Shown here: positions 1 to 5,363 of the stretch, piece after piece
How the letters are laid out: every line of letters begins with the position of its first letter
Numbering within the stretch: position 1 is the stretch's first letter
Origin: Betaproteobacteria bacterium
GTDB lineage: Bacteria > Desulfobacterota > Desulfovibrionia > Desulfovibrionales > Desulfovibrionaceae
Length of the DNA: 5,363 nt
Reading direction: 5' to 3'
NCBI GenBank assembly: GCA_009778295.1
Contig: WRKB01000204.1
Span: forward strand, 1 to 5,363
The notes under the pieces: generated by a model
The model's database searches: none
Told to the model about the DNA's origin: nothing
What the model saw: the letters and a program-made list of their open reading frames with translations, nothing else
Program-made: the position numbers and the translations under genes

Positions 1-498
1 TTCGGCGATGTCACCCTTGCCGAAGACGAAGTATTCGCCAAATACGGCGGCAAGATCCCCGCAGGGAGGATCATGGTGAAGGATCGCATCGCTGATTCCA
101 TGTTTCAACAGGTGCTGCTGCGTCCCGATGAATACCATGTGCTGGCTATGCCCAACCTCAACGGTGACTATATGTCCGATGCCCTGGCGGCTCAGGTGGG
201 CGGCCTTGGTATGGCGCCCGGCGCCAATATAGGCGACGGGTATGCGCTTTTCGAGGCCACCCACGGCACGTCCCCGAAATACGCGGGCATGGACAAGAGC
301 AATCCGGGTTCCCTCATCCTTTCGGCGGCCATGATGCTGGAATATCTTGGCTGGATGGAGGCCGCCACGCTGATTCGCAAGGGGATCAAAGATGCCGTGG
401 GCGCCAAGATGGTGACGTATGATTTGGCCCGCCAGATGCCGAGCGCCACGGAACTTTCCTGTTCCGGCTTCGGAAAAGCCGTTGTTGAGCATATGTAA
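1..498 (+). CDS. icd: NADP-dependent isocitrate dehydrogenase, C-terminal part (5' end outside window)
   Basis: The reading frame is open from the first base, so the gene starts upstream; 165 residues are visible, ending at TAA 496-498. The enzyme oxidatively decarboxylates isocitrate to 2-oxoglutarate in the cytoplasm. The fragment aligns without gaps to my recollection of the end of E. coli Icd (about 416 residues). The metal/substrate aspartates equivalent to E. coli Asp283, Asp307 and Asp311 are fragment residues 32, 56 and 60, the last two in [14 protein letters not shown]. The motif [11 protein letters not shown] carries the Lys-Tyr pair (93-94) that matches Lys344-Tyr345. With the later Tyr and Arg in VTYDLAR, this is the NADP-specificity pattern, not the NAD pattern of IMDH-like enzymes. 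In an organism with an incomplete TCA cycle its main job would be 2-oxoglutarate for glutamate, which fits the arginine genes that follow 22 bases downstream. Nothing looks damaged. The family call is very secure; the N-terminal catalytic residues cannot be checked here. Confidence 0.96.
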   Translation, partial: FGDVTLAEDEVFAKYGGKIPAGRIMVKDRIADSMFQQVLLRPDEYHVLAMPNLNGDYMSDALAAQVGGLGMAPGANIGDGYALFEATHGTSPKYAGMDKSNPGSLILSAAMMLEYLGWMEAATLIRKGIKDAVGAKMVTYDLARQMPSATELSCSGFGKAVVEHM

Positions 499-509
499 TG
501 ATATAATTT

Positions 510-515
510 GGAGGA
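510..515 (+). promoter_or_regulatory. Shine-Dalgarno site of argG
   Basis: GGAGGA lies 5 bases before the ATG at 521. It fixes this ATG as the argG start, although the frame stays open upstream into icd as far as 419. The site is in an A/T-rich spacer of 22 bases after the icd stop. Confidence 0.85.
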
Positions 516-520
516 AACAC

Positions 521-1732
521 ATGCCGGCGCCCCAAAAAGTCGTGCTTGCCTATTCCGGCGGGCTTGATACTTCGGTCATTCTGAAATGGCTCATGACCAC
601 CTACGGATGTGAGATAATCACCATGACGGCTGACCTGGGCCAGCCGGAAGACCTTTCCGGTGTTGAGGCCAAAGCCCTGAAAACCGGGGCTGTCAAAGCC
701 TATGTTGAGGATTTGAAAGAAGAATTCGCCAGAGATTTCGTCTTCCCCATGCTTCGCTCCGGTGCGAGTTATGAAGGCCGTTACCTCCTTGGCACCTCTA
801 TAGCGCGGCCCTTGATCGCCAAGCGTCTGGTGGACATTGCTCTGCGTGAAGGCGCGGATGCCGTGGCCCATGGCGCGACCGGCAAAGGCAATGATCAGGT
901 GCGCTTTGAATTTGCGGTCAATGCGCTGGCTCCGCAACTGCGCGTTATCGCCCCCTGGCGCGAATGGGATTTGATGTCGCGCACGGCGTTGAACGCCTTT
1001 GCTGACGCGCACGGCATCCCCATTTCCGCTTCCCAGAAGCGCTACAGCATGGACAGCAACATGCTCCACAACAGTTTTGAAGGCGCTGAACTGGAAGACC
1101 CTTCCGTCGAGCCCCACGAAACCTGCTATTATATGTCCCGTCCCATGGCAACAGCGCCGGATGAGCCGGAATATCTGGAATTGGAATTTGAACAGGGCAA
1201 CCCGGTGGCTATTGACGGGACGCGCCTGTCTCCGGCGAAGCTGCTCCTCGCCTTGAATGACATAGGCGCGCGCCACGGCGTTGGGCGTCTGGATATGGTC
1301 GAAAATCGTTTCGTCGGCATGAAATCCCATGGCGTGTATGAAACTCCGGGCGGAACCATCATTCGCGCGGCACACCGCGATCTGGAAGGCATCTGCATGG
1401 ATCGCGAAGTCATGCGCATCCGCGATACGCTTGCGCCCAGTTATGCCGCCGCCGTATACAACGGCTATTGGTTCGCCCCCGAACGCGAAGCCATGCAGGC
1501 GTTTATGGATGCAGCCCAGAAATGGATCAGCGGGACCGTGCGCGTGAAGCTTTTCAAAGGCGGCGTGTGGCCTGTCGGGCGTAGTTCTCCCAATACCCTG
1601 TACTGCCACGATCTGGCTACTTTTGAAGAATGTGCCGCTTATGATCATAAGGACGCGGCGGGCTTCATCCGTCTCAATGCCTTGCGGCTCACTACCTTCG
1701 GGGCTATGAGACGCCGCGCGCAGCGTTCCTGA
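521..1732 (+). CDS. argG: Argininosuccinate synthase
   Basis: 403 residues, a normal length for the roughly 400-residue bacterial form. It joins citrulline and aspartate using ATP to give argininosuccinate, AMP and pyrophosphate, the penultimate step of arginine synthesis, in the cytoplasm. The N-terminal ATP-pyrophosphatase P-loop AYSGGLDTS is at residues 10-18 and TADLGQ follows at 36-41. The family signature GATGKGNDQ is at 118-126. Further conserved blocks are APWREW, SMDSNM...FEGAELEDP (citrulline/aspartate side), [18 protein letters not shown] and a C-terminal [12 protein letters not shown]. The ATG at 521 is chosen because of the GGAGGA site and because the P-loop then sits at the usual distance from the N-terminus; longer in-frame starts lie inside icd. 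argH follows after 53 bases, so the last two pathway enzymes are made together. The final dozen residues after LNALRL are basic and I do not recognise them as conserved; they may be a lineage-specific tail. No ARG box or attenuator is visible. Confidence 0.97.
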   Translation: MPAPQKVVLAYSGGLDTSVILKWLMTTYGCEIITMTADLGQPEDLSGVEAKALKTGAVKAYVEDLKEEFARDFVFPMLRSGASYEGRYLLGTSIARPLIAKRLVDIALREGADAVAHGATGKGNDQVRFEFAVNALAPQLRVIAPWREWDLMSRTALNAFADAHGIPISASQKRYSMDSNMLHNSFEGAELEDPSVEPHETCYYMSRPMATAPDEPEYLELEFEQGNPVAIDGTRLSPAKLLLALNDIGARHGVGRLDMVENRFVGMKSHGVYETPGGTIIRAAHRDLEGICMDREVMRIRDTLAPSYAAAVYNGYWFAPEREAMQAFMDAAQKWISGTVRVKLFKGGVWPVGRSSPNTLYCHDLATFEECAAYDHKDAAGFIRLNALRLTTFGAMRRRAQRS

Positions 1733-1771
1733 CGCCTCCGTTGTTTCGGGTTTTGCCGGCTCTGGATACGC

Positions 1772-1777
1772 GAGGAG
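1772..1777 (+). promoter_or_regulatory. Shine-Dalgarno site deciding the GTG start of argH
   Basis: GAGGAG sits 8 bases before GTG 1786. It selects this GTG over the in-frame TTG at 1741, which has no comparable site and would add 15 residues before the conserved WGGRF block. Confidence 0.8.
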
Positions 1778-1785
1778 AAGTTGCA

Positions 1786-3183
1786 GTGAGCAAGAACAAG
1801 TCTTGGGGCGGGCGTTTCGCGGCCGGTCCTGCTGAGGCGGTGGCTGAGTATACGCAGTCTGTTTCGTTCGATCGTGCGCTTGCGCTGCATGATATTGCCG
1901 GGTCCAGGGCGCATGCGCGCATGCTCGGCGCACAGGGGATACTCAGCCTGGCGGAGGCGGAATTACTCGTCAAGGGACTCGACCGCGTCCAGGAGGAAAT
2001 AGAGCAGGGCCGTTTTATATGGAAGCAGGAACTTGAGGACGTGCACATGAATATCGAGTCGCGTCTGACGGAACTGACGGGCAATGTCGGCAAAAAACTG
2101 CACACCGGCCGCAGCCGCAATGACCAGGTGGGGCTCAGCTTTCGCCTGTTTGTCTCTGAGCGCATGCAGGAATGGCGCAATCTGGCCCGCGCGCTGGCCC
2201 GGGTTTTTGTGGTCCGCGCCTCCGAGCATGCCGGGGACATTCTGCCCGGCTATACGCATATGCAGCCCGCGCAGCCGGTTTCTCTGGGGCAGCATTTGCT
2301 GGCCTATGCCTGGATGCTGCGGCGCGATGCCATGCGCATGGAGGACTGCCAGCGCCGTGTGCGCGTCTCCCCGCTGGGTGCGGGCGCTTTGGCCGGAACC
2401 GTCTATCCGCTGGATCCGCATGCCGTGGCGCGGGAATTGGGCTTTGCCGAGCTATTCGGCAATTCCATGGATGCGGTCTCGGACAGGGATTTTGTGCTGG
2501 AAGCCCTTTTCTGCGCCTCCTGCGGCATGATGCATCTTTCGCGTTTTTGCGAAGAAATCATTATCTGGGCGAATCCGGCCTTTGGCTTTGTGCGCTTGCC
2601 GGATGGGTATGCGACAGGCTCCTCCATGATGCCGCAGAAAAAAAATCCCGACGTGGCTGAACTCATGCGTGGCAAGGTTGGGCGCGTGTACGGTTCGTTG
2701 CTCAACATGCTGACGGTCATGAAGGGGCTGCCCCTGACCTATAACCGGGATCTGCAGGAAGACAAGGAGGCCTTTCTGGATGCGGACGCCACCTATGCGG
2801 CATCGCTCGGCATTATGGCCGACATGCTGCGTGAGCTGCGTTTTGATGCGCCGCGCATGCGCGCGGCATGTGCCGGCGGCTTTCTCAATGCCACGGAATT
2901 GGCCGACTATCTGGTCGGCAAAGGGATAGCCTTCCGGGAGGCGCACTACCTGACGGGAGAGGCTGTCGCTCTGGCCGAGCAGCGCGGGCTTGGCCTGGAA
3001 GATCTGCCTCTGGAGGAGCTGCGGAACATTTGCGGAGCTATTGATGCGGATGTGTTTGCGGCGCTTGACTATGAAGCGGCGGTTCGTCGCAGGGAAAGCG
3101 CGGGGGGTACGGGACCTTCCTCGCTGCGGGCGCAGATCGCATGCTTGCGGGAGTGGTTGAAGTCGGATATTGATGTACAGTAA
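1786..3183 (+). CDS. argH: Argininosuccinate lyase
   Basis: 465 residues from a GTG start, the usual size for this enzyme. It splits argininosuccinate into arginine and fumarate, the last step of arginine synthesis, and belongs to the fumarase/aspartase superfamily, which works as a cytoplasmic homotetramer with shared active sites. All three superfamily regions are visible. The N-terminal WGGRF block is at about residues 7-11. The substrate-binding segment EDVHMN is at 84-89 and HTGRSRNDQ at 106-114. [10 protein letters not shown] is at 155-164, with Thr157 and catalytic-region His158. The signature loop [12 protein letters not shown] is at 278-289, with the Ser279-Ser280 pair that supplies the catalytic serine. 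NRDLQEDKE and a typical C-terminal domain follow. The start is GTG because of the GAGGAG site 8 bases upstream. The stop TAA at 3181 is 34 bases before the PilZ gene, with no terminator between, so read-through is expected. The fumarate released can feed the same central metabolism as Icd. Nothing is missing or broken. Confidence 0.97.
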   Translation: MSKNKSWGGRFAAGPAEAVAEYTQSVSFDRALALHDIAGSRAHARMLGAQGILSLAEAELLVKGLDRVQEEIEQGRFIWKQELEDVHMNIESRLTELTGNVGKKLHTGRSRNDQVGLSFRLFVSERMQEWRNLARALARVFVVRASEHAGDILPGYTHMQPAQPVSLGQHLLAYAWMLRRDAMRMEDCQRRVRVSPLGAGALAGTVYPLDPHAVARELGFAELFGNSMDAVSDRDFVLEALFCASCGMMHLSRFCEEIIIWANPAFGFVRLPDGYATGSSMMPQKKNPDVAELMRGKVGRVYGSLLNMLTVMKGLPLTYNRDLQEDKEAFLDADATYAASLGIMADMLRELRFDAPRMRAACAGGFLNATELADYLVGKGIAFREAHYLTGEAVALAEQRGLGLEDLPLEELRNICGAIDADVFAALDYEAAVRRRESAGGTGPSSLRAQIACLREWLKSDIDVQ

Positions 3184-3204
3184 CGATGTGCTGGTTTTGA
3201 CAAG

Positions 3205-3210
3205 AGAGGA
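3205..3210 (+). promoter_or_regulatory. Shine-Dalgarno site of the PilZ gene
   Basis: AGAGGA ends 7 bases before ATG 3218. An earlier in-frame ATG at 3170 lies inside argH and lacks such a site, so 3218 is preferred. Confidence 0.75.
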
Positions 3211-3217
3211 AAGCGTC

Positions 3218-3658
3218 ATGCCCCATCAGCCAAAACCCTTGTTATCCTGTCCGCCCCGGGAGGAGACGGACAATATGCGCCAGTACCAGCGCCTGCTCCG
3301 TCCGTACAGAGTGGAAGCGAGGCCCTTGTGCTTTCCCATGCCGCCCCATCCCGTGATCAATGCCCCCTGCTATGACATCGGCGCCGGCGGGTTGTGTGTG
3401 GAAGCTTCCAGGTCGTTTGAGATCGGTGAGCTCATGCAGATCCGGGTGCATGTGCCCAAGCTGAATAAATATTCTCCCAGTTTTTTCAAAAGTTATGAAA
3501 ATGACGCTGAACAATACGTCCAGTGCATAGGCAAAGTCGCCTGGGTGCGATCTTCCGGCGGCAAGTATCTTGTGGGGCTGAATTTCACCGATATCGATCC
3601 GGATCAGCGCAAGGCCCTGAAAAACCTTGTCCAAAAGGCCATGCAGGCGCAATCGTGA
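3218..3658 (+). CDS. PilZ-domain protein, probable c-di-GMP receptor
   Basis: 146 residues, a stand-alone PilZ domain with no signal peptide or membrane segment, so probably cytoplasmic. PilZ domains bind cyclic di-GMP and change motility, exopolysaccharide output or other surface traits through a partner. The domain begins around residue 21. An arginine-rich stretch (Arg25, Arg28, Arg31, Arg35) stands where the RxxxR ligand motif belongs, and Arg31-Arg35 fits that spacing. DIGAGG at 53-58 is the D-x-S-x-x-G motif with Gly in place of Ser. The later strands read CIGKVAWV (103-110) and KYLVGLNF (116-123), followed by a C-terminal helix, as in the family. A Lys/Tyr/Ser/Phe-rich insert (about 81-100) separates the middle strands. 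The first 20 residues are proline-rich and not conserved to my knowledge. It is probably the last gene of the icd-argG-argH transcript. Its target is unknown; the convergent galE and diguanylate cyclase hint at a polysaccharide role. The domain call is fairly sure; c-di-GMP binding is inferred. Confidence 0.85.
   Translation: MPHQPKPLLSCPPREETDNMRQYQRLLRPYRVEARPLCFPMPPHPVINAPCYDIGAGGLCVEASRSFEIGELMQIRVHVPKLNKYSPSFFKSYENDAEQYVQCIGKVAWVRSSGGKYLVGLNFTDIDPDQRKALKNLVQKAMQAQS
3619..3640 (-). terminator. Weak candidate intrinsic terminator for galE, inside the PilZ coding region
   Basis: Read on the minus strand, starting 26 bases after the galE stop, there is CCTT, a 6-base loop, AAGG and then five Ts. 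Two flanking G-U pairs (GGCCTT with AAGGTT) could extend the stem to six pairs at the cost of two of the Ts. It is short and A/T-rich for an intrinsic terminator, so the call is tentative. It would lie antisense to the last codons of the PilZ gene, because only 7 bases separate the convergent stops. Confidence 0.3.
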
Positions 3659-3665
3659 CAAGCCG

Positions 3666-4658
3666 TTATTTCTTGCCTCTGCCTTTTTCCCACTCCCAGG
3701 CAGTGCGCACGATGACGTCGAGCTGTGCGAATTGCGGTTTCCAGCCAAGCTCATGCAGGGCCTTCCGGGCATCGCCCACCAGAATCGGAGGATCGCCGGG
3801 GCGCCTGGGTGCTTCTTTCACGGCGATCTTCTCCCCGGTCACGCTACCGGCGCAGTCGATCACTTCCCGCACCGAATAGCCTTGCCCGTTGCCGAGGTTG
3901 AAAACGCTGCTTCCTTCTCCGGAAAAAAGGCGCTCAAGGGCCAGGATATGCGCCTGCGCGAGATCATGCACATGGATATAGTCACGGATGCAGGTGCCGT
4001 CTCTTGTTTCGTAATCCGTACCGAAAATGCCGATGGTCTTCCTTTCGTCCAGCGCGGCCTGTAACACCAGGGGAATAAGGTGCGTCTCCGGTTCGTGCCA
4101 TTCGCCTATGCCGGCTTTCCATTCGGCGGGAGCTGCCCCGGCGGCGTTGAAGTAGCGTAGCGAACTGTAGGTCAGGCCGTAGGCGTGGGTAAAGTCCTGC
4201 AGCATCCACTCCACATTCAGCTTTGTCCGGCCATAGGGGTTAATGGGCGCCAGCGGATGAGTTTCCACAAGAGGAAGTTTTTCGGGCATGCCGTAGGTTG
4301 CGCAGCTGGAAGAAAATATGAAATGCCGCACGTCATGGTCGCGCATGGATTCAAGAAGATTGAGCGTATTCGCCACATTGTTGCGGTAGTACTTCGCCGG
4401 GTCGCTTACGGATTCTCCCACAAAGGTAAGCGCGGCAAAATGCATAACCGCGGCGATGCTGTTTGCGGAAAACAGCGCATCAAGCGCCTGCCTGTCAGCA
4501 AGATCTCCAATGACATGACGCCCGAAGCGCAGAAATTCCTTGTGCCCGGTCGAGAGGTTGTCGAAGACCAGGACCTTGTATCCTGCGGCTTCCAGGGCCA
4601 TGGCCGCATGGGAACCTATATACCCGGCTCCCCCGACAATGAGGATATCGTTATGCAT
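3666..4658 (-). CDS. galE: UDP-glucose 4-epimerase (GalE)
   Basis: 330 residues, typical for GalE (about 330-340). It interconverts UDP-glucose and UDP-galactose using tightly bound NAD, supplying galactose units for lipopolysaccharide, capsule or exopolysaccharide, or feeding galactose into glycolysis; it is cytoplasmic. It is an extended short-chain dehydrogenase. The Rossmann NAD loop GGAGYIGS is at residues 9-16 and Asp33 (FDNLSTG) is placed to hold the adenosine ribose. The catalytic Ser is Ser118 in SSSCATYG. The Tyr-x-x-x-Lys pair is Tyr142/Lys146 in NPYGRTK. LRYFNAAGA (167-175) and RRPGDPP (285-291) are GalE hallmarks. The position equivalent to E. coli Tyr299, which limits substrate size, appears to be Leu293, so activity on UDP-GlcNAc as well is possible. 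It follows the diguanylate cyclase gene by 16 bases and is likely co-transcribed and translationally coupled with it. No other galactose (Leloir) genes are visible, which favours an anabolic role. Start ATG 4658 has a GGGAAG site 6 bases upstream. Confidence 0.95.
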   Translation of the reverse strand: MHNDILIVGGAGYIGSHAAMALEAAGYKVLVFDNLSTGHKEFLRFGRHVIGDLADRQALDALFSANSIAAVMHFAALTFVGESVSDPAKYYRNNVANTLNLLESMRDHDVRHFIFSSSCATYGMPEKLPLVETHPLAPINPYGRTKLNVEWMLQDFTHAYGLTYSSLRYFNAAGAAPAEWKAGIGEWHEPETHLIPLVLQAALDERKTIGIFGTDYETRDGTCIRDYIHVHDLAQAHILALERLFSGEGSSVFNLGNGQGYSVREVIDCAGSVTGEKIAVKEAPRRPGDPPILVGDARKALHELGWKPQFAQLDVIVRTAWEWEKGRGKK

Positions 4659-4672
4659 GCGGGTCTTCCCGC
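4659..4672 (-). promoter_or_regulatory. galE ribosome binding site inside a small hairpin
   Basis: On the minus strand the leader reads GCGGG-AAGA-CCCGC immediately followed by the galE ATG. The two arms are a perfect 5-bp G/C inverted repeat around a 4-base loop. The Shine-Dalgarno core GGGAAG (4665-4670) is split between the 5' arm and the loop, so folding would partly hide it. The stop codon of the upstream cyclase gene (4677-4675) is only 2 bases before the hairpin, so a ribosome ending there would melt it. The structure is seen directly; the coupling function is inferred. Confidence 0.55.
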
Positions 4673-4688
4673 CGTTATTCCGTTATTC
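4672..4688. repeat. 8-bp tandem duplication at the stop codon of the diguanylate cyclase gene
   Basis: CGTTATTC occurs twice head-to-tail (4673-4680 and 4681-4688), with one further matching base at 4672. On the minus strand the second copy supplies the in-frame TAA stop. Removing one copy would shift the frame, add about 17 residues and end at a TAG inside galE. Confidence 0.8.
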
Positions 4689-5363
4689 TTTGTCCGGGTT
4701 GCTCCTGGTTGTCCGGAGCCTTTTCAAAGTCTACCTGGTTGCGTCCGTTGCGCTTGGCCCGGTACAGGGCCGCGTCCGCCCGGCGCATAATAGCGTCCAG
4801 GCTGGTATCGCACGCGCTGGATATGGTCACGCCTATGCTCACCGTATACGGGACCGTGGCTTCGCTGAGTTGGAGGGGACTTTTTTCCATCAGCTGGCGC
4901 AGCCGCTCGGCGATTTCTATACCCCGATGCAGGCTCGATTCCAGCAGCAGTACGGAAAACTCCTCTCCACCTATGCGCCCGAGGATGTCCGAATGCCTGA
5001 ACGTCACCCGCATCTGGCGGGCAAATTCCCGCAGCAGGGCGTCGCCTGTCTGGTGGCCGTAGGTGTCGTTGACGTTTTTGAAGAAATCCAAATCCAGCAT
5101 CAGCATGGCAAAGGTGGTGCCATAGCGCTTGAAGCGCAGAAATTCCTGATCCGCCTTGAGCAGGAAGTGGCGCCGGTTGTTGAGCGCGGTGAGCGGGTCC
5201 GTGGATGCCTGGTATTCAAGGCGCGCCTGAAGGATTTTACGTTCCGTGATGTCGCGCGCAACGCCAAGTACGGCAGGTTGCCCCTGAAAGCCGATCAGGC
5301 GGGCATTGATTTCTACCGGAATGGGGCTGTCCGGGCTTGTGAGCAAGGCCTCAAAGGTGCGCT
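4675..5363 (-). CDS. PAS-GGDEF diguanylate cyclase (N-terminus beyond window)
   Basis: The frame is open to the right edge, so the protein is longer than the 228 full codons visible; a TTG at 5346 is only an internal leucine. The first part is the end of a PAS/PAC sensor module (PVEINARLIGFQGQP... GVARDITERK), then a short coiled linker (ILQARLEYQASTDPLT) leads into a complete GGDEF domain. Counting from the TTG codon, the metal-binding DLDFFK is at residues 85-90, NDTYGHQTGD at 93-102, and the active-site GGEEF at 126-130. The allosteric I-site RHSD is at 117-120, five residues before GGEEF, so the enzyme should make cyclic di-GMP from two GTP and be feedback-inhibited. The end of the domain is ADAALYRAKRNGRNQV, followed by a charged tail. 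No EAL domain follows. The PAS ligand, and whether the missing N-terminus has membrane segments or more sensors, cannot be told. It is the first visible gene of a two-gene unit with galE, 16 bases downstream. Confidence 0.93.
   Translation of the reverse strand, partial: RTFEALLTSPDSPIPVEINARLIGFQGQPAVLGVARDITERKILQARLEYQASTDPLTALNNRRHFLLKADQEFLRFKRYGTTFAMLMLDLDFFKNVNDTYGHQTGDALLREFARQMRVTFRHSDILGRIGGEEFSVLLLESSLHRGIEIAERLRQLMEKSPLQLSEATVPYTVSIGVTISSACDTSLDAIMRRADAALYRAKRNGRNQVDFEKAPDNQEQPGQRITE

Noticed and set aside
502..507. Perfect TATAAT hexamer just before argG
   Set aside because: No acceptable -35 hexamer lies 15-19 bases upstream, and a transcript starting about 7 bases downstream would cut into the Shine-Dalgarno site. 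It is more likely an A/T-rich spacer that keeps the ribosome site open.
1911..1924. 14-bp perfect palindrome GCATGCGCGCATGC in argH
   Set aside because: It encodes the His-Ala-Arg-Met stretch of ArgH, and similar GCATGC/GCGC strings recur in this gene (for example near 2850) because of its codon preference. There is no loop or T-tract, and it is too deep in the gene to be an operator.
386..1933. 515-codon open frame on the minus strand across the whole of argG, running into icd and argH
   Set aside because: Its codons are in exact register with argG codons on the other strand, so it stays open simply because argG avoids TTA, CTA and TCA, the complements of stop codons. The protein has no recognisable domain, while the sense strand encodes complete ArgG. 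The minus-strand frame at 2452-3219 opposite argH has the same cause.
3170..3217. Longer PilZ protein starting at ATG 3170 inside argH
   Set aside because: There is no ribosome site before it, the extra residues show no conservation I recognise, and ATG 3218 has a well-spaced AGAGGA.
3679..3703. CTGCC...GGCAG inverted repeat downstream of the PilZ stop as a plus-strand terminator
   Set aside because: The loop is 15 bases and no T-tract follows the second arm; the Ts are inside the loop. It is coding sequence for the galE C-terminus.
4185..4790. 201-codon plus-strand frame opposite galE and the cyclase end
   Set aside because: It spans the junction of two well-supported minus-strand genes, has no recognisable motif and no Shine-Dalgarno context, so it is a shadow of their codon use.

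Overview
The window is a compact, G+C-rich bacterial chromosome segment. Its best fit is a deltaproteobacterial sulfate reducer of the Desulfovibrio type. That assignment rests on the overall flavour of the proteins, strong Shine-Dalgarno sites, avoidance of TTA/CTA/TCA codons, and many c-di-GMP signalling domains beside housekeeping genes. It is an inference and has not been tested by a search. Nearly every base is coding. There is no IS element, CRISPR array, tRNA or rRNA that I can see, and no gap reaches 100 bases.

Left half, plus strand: the 3' end of icd (NADP-type isocitrate dehydrogenase, cut by the window edge), then argG (argininosuccinate synthase), argH (argininosuccinate lyase) and a small PilZ-domain protein. 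The spacers are 22, 53 and 34 bases. Each downstream gene has its own Shine-Dalgarno site and no convincing terminator lies between them, so one transcript is likely. Metabolically, Icd makes 2-oxoglutarate, the precursor of glutamate and hence of the arginine skeleton. ArgG and ArgH then carry out the last two steps from citrulline to arginine plus fumarate.

Right half, minus strand: a PAS/PAC-GGDEF diguanylate cyclase, whose N-terminus runs off the right edge, is followed after 16 bases by galE (UDP-glucose 4-epimerase). galE converges on the PilZ gene with only 7 bases between the two stop codons. An active-looking c-di-GMP synthase, a UDP-sugar epimerase and a likely c-di-GMP receptor are therefore packed together. 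This suggests, but does not prove, a link to exopolysaccharide or envelope control.

I found no strong evidence for an undescribed system. The most interesting local structure is the diguanylate cyclase-galE junction. There, a perfect 5-bp hairpin covers part of the galE ribosome binding site directly behind the upstream stop codon, and that stop codon lies in an 8-bp tandem duplication. Together these look like a translational-coupling device.
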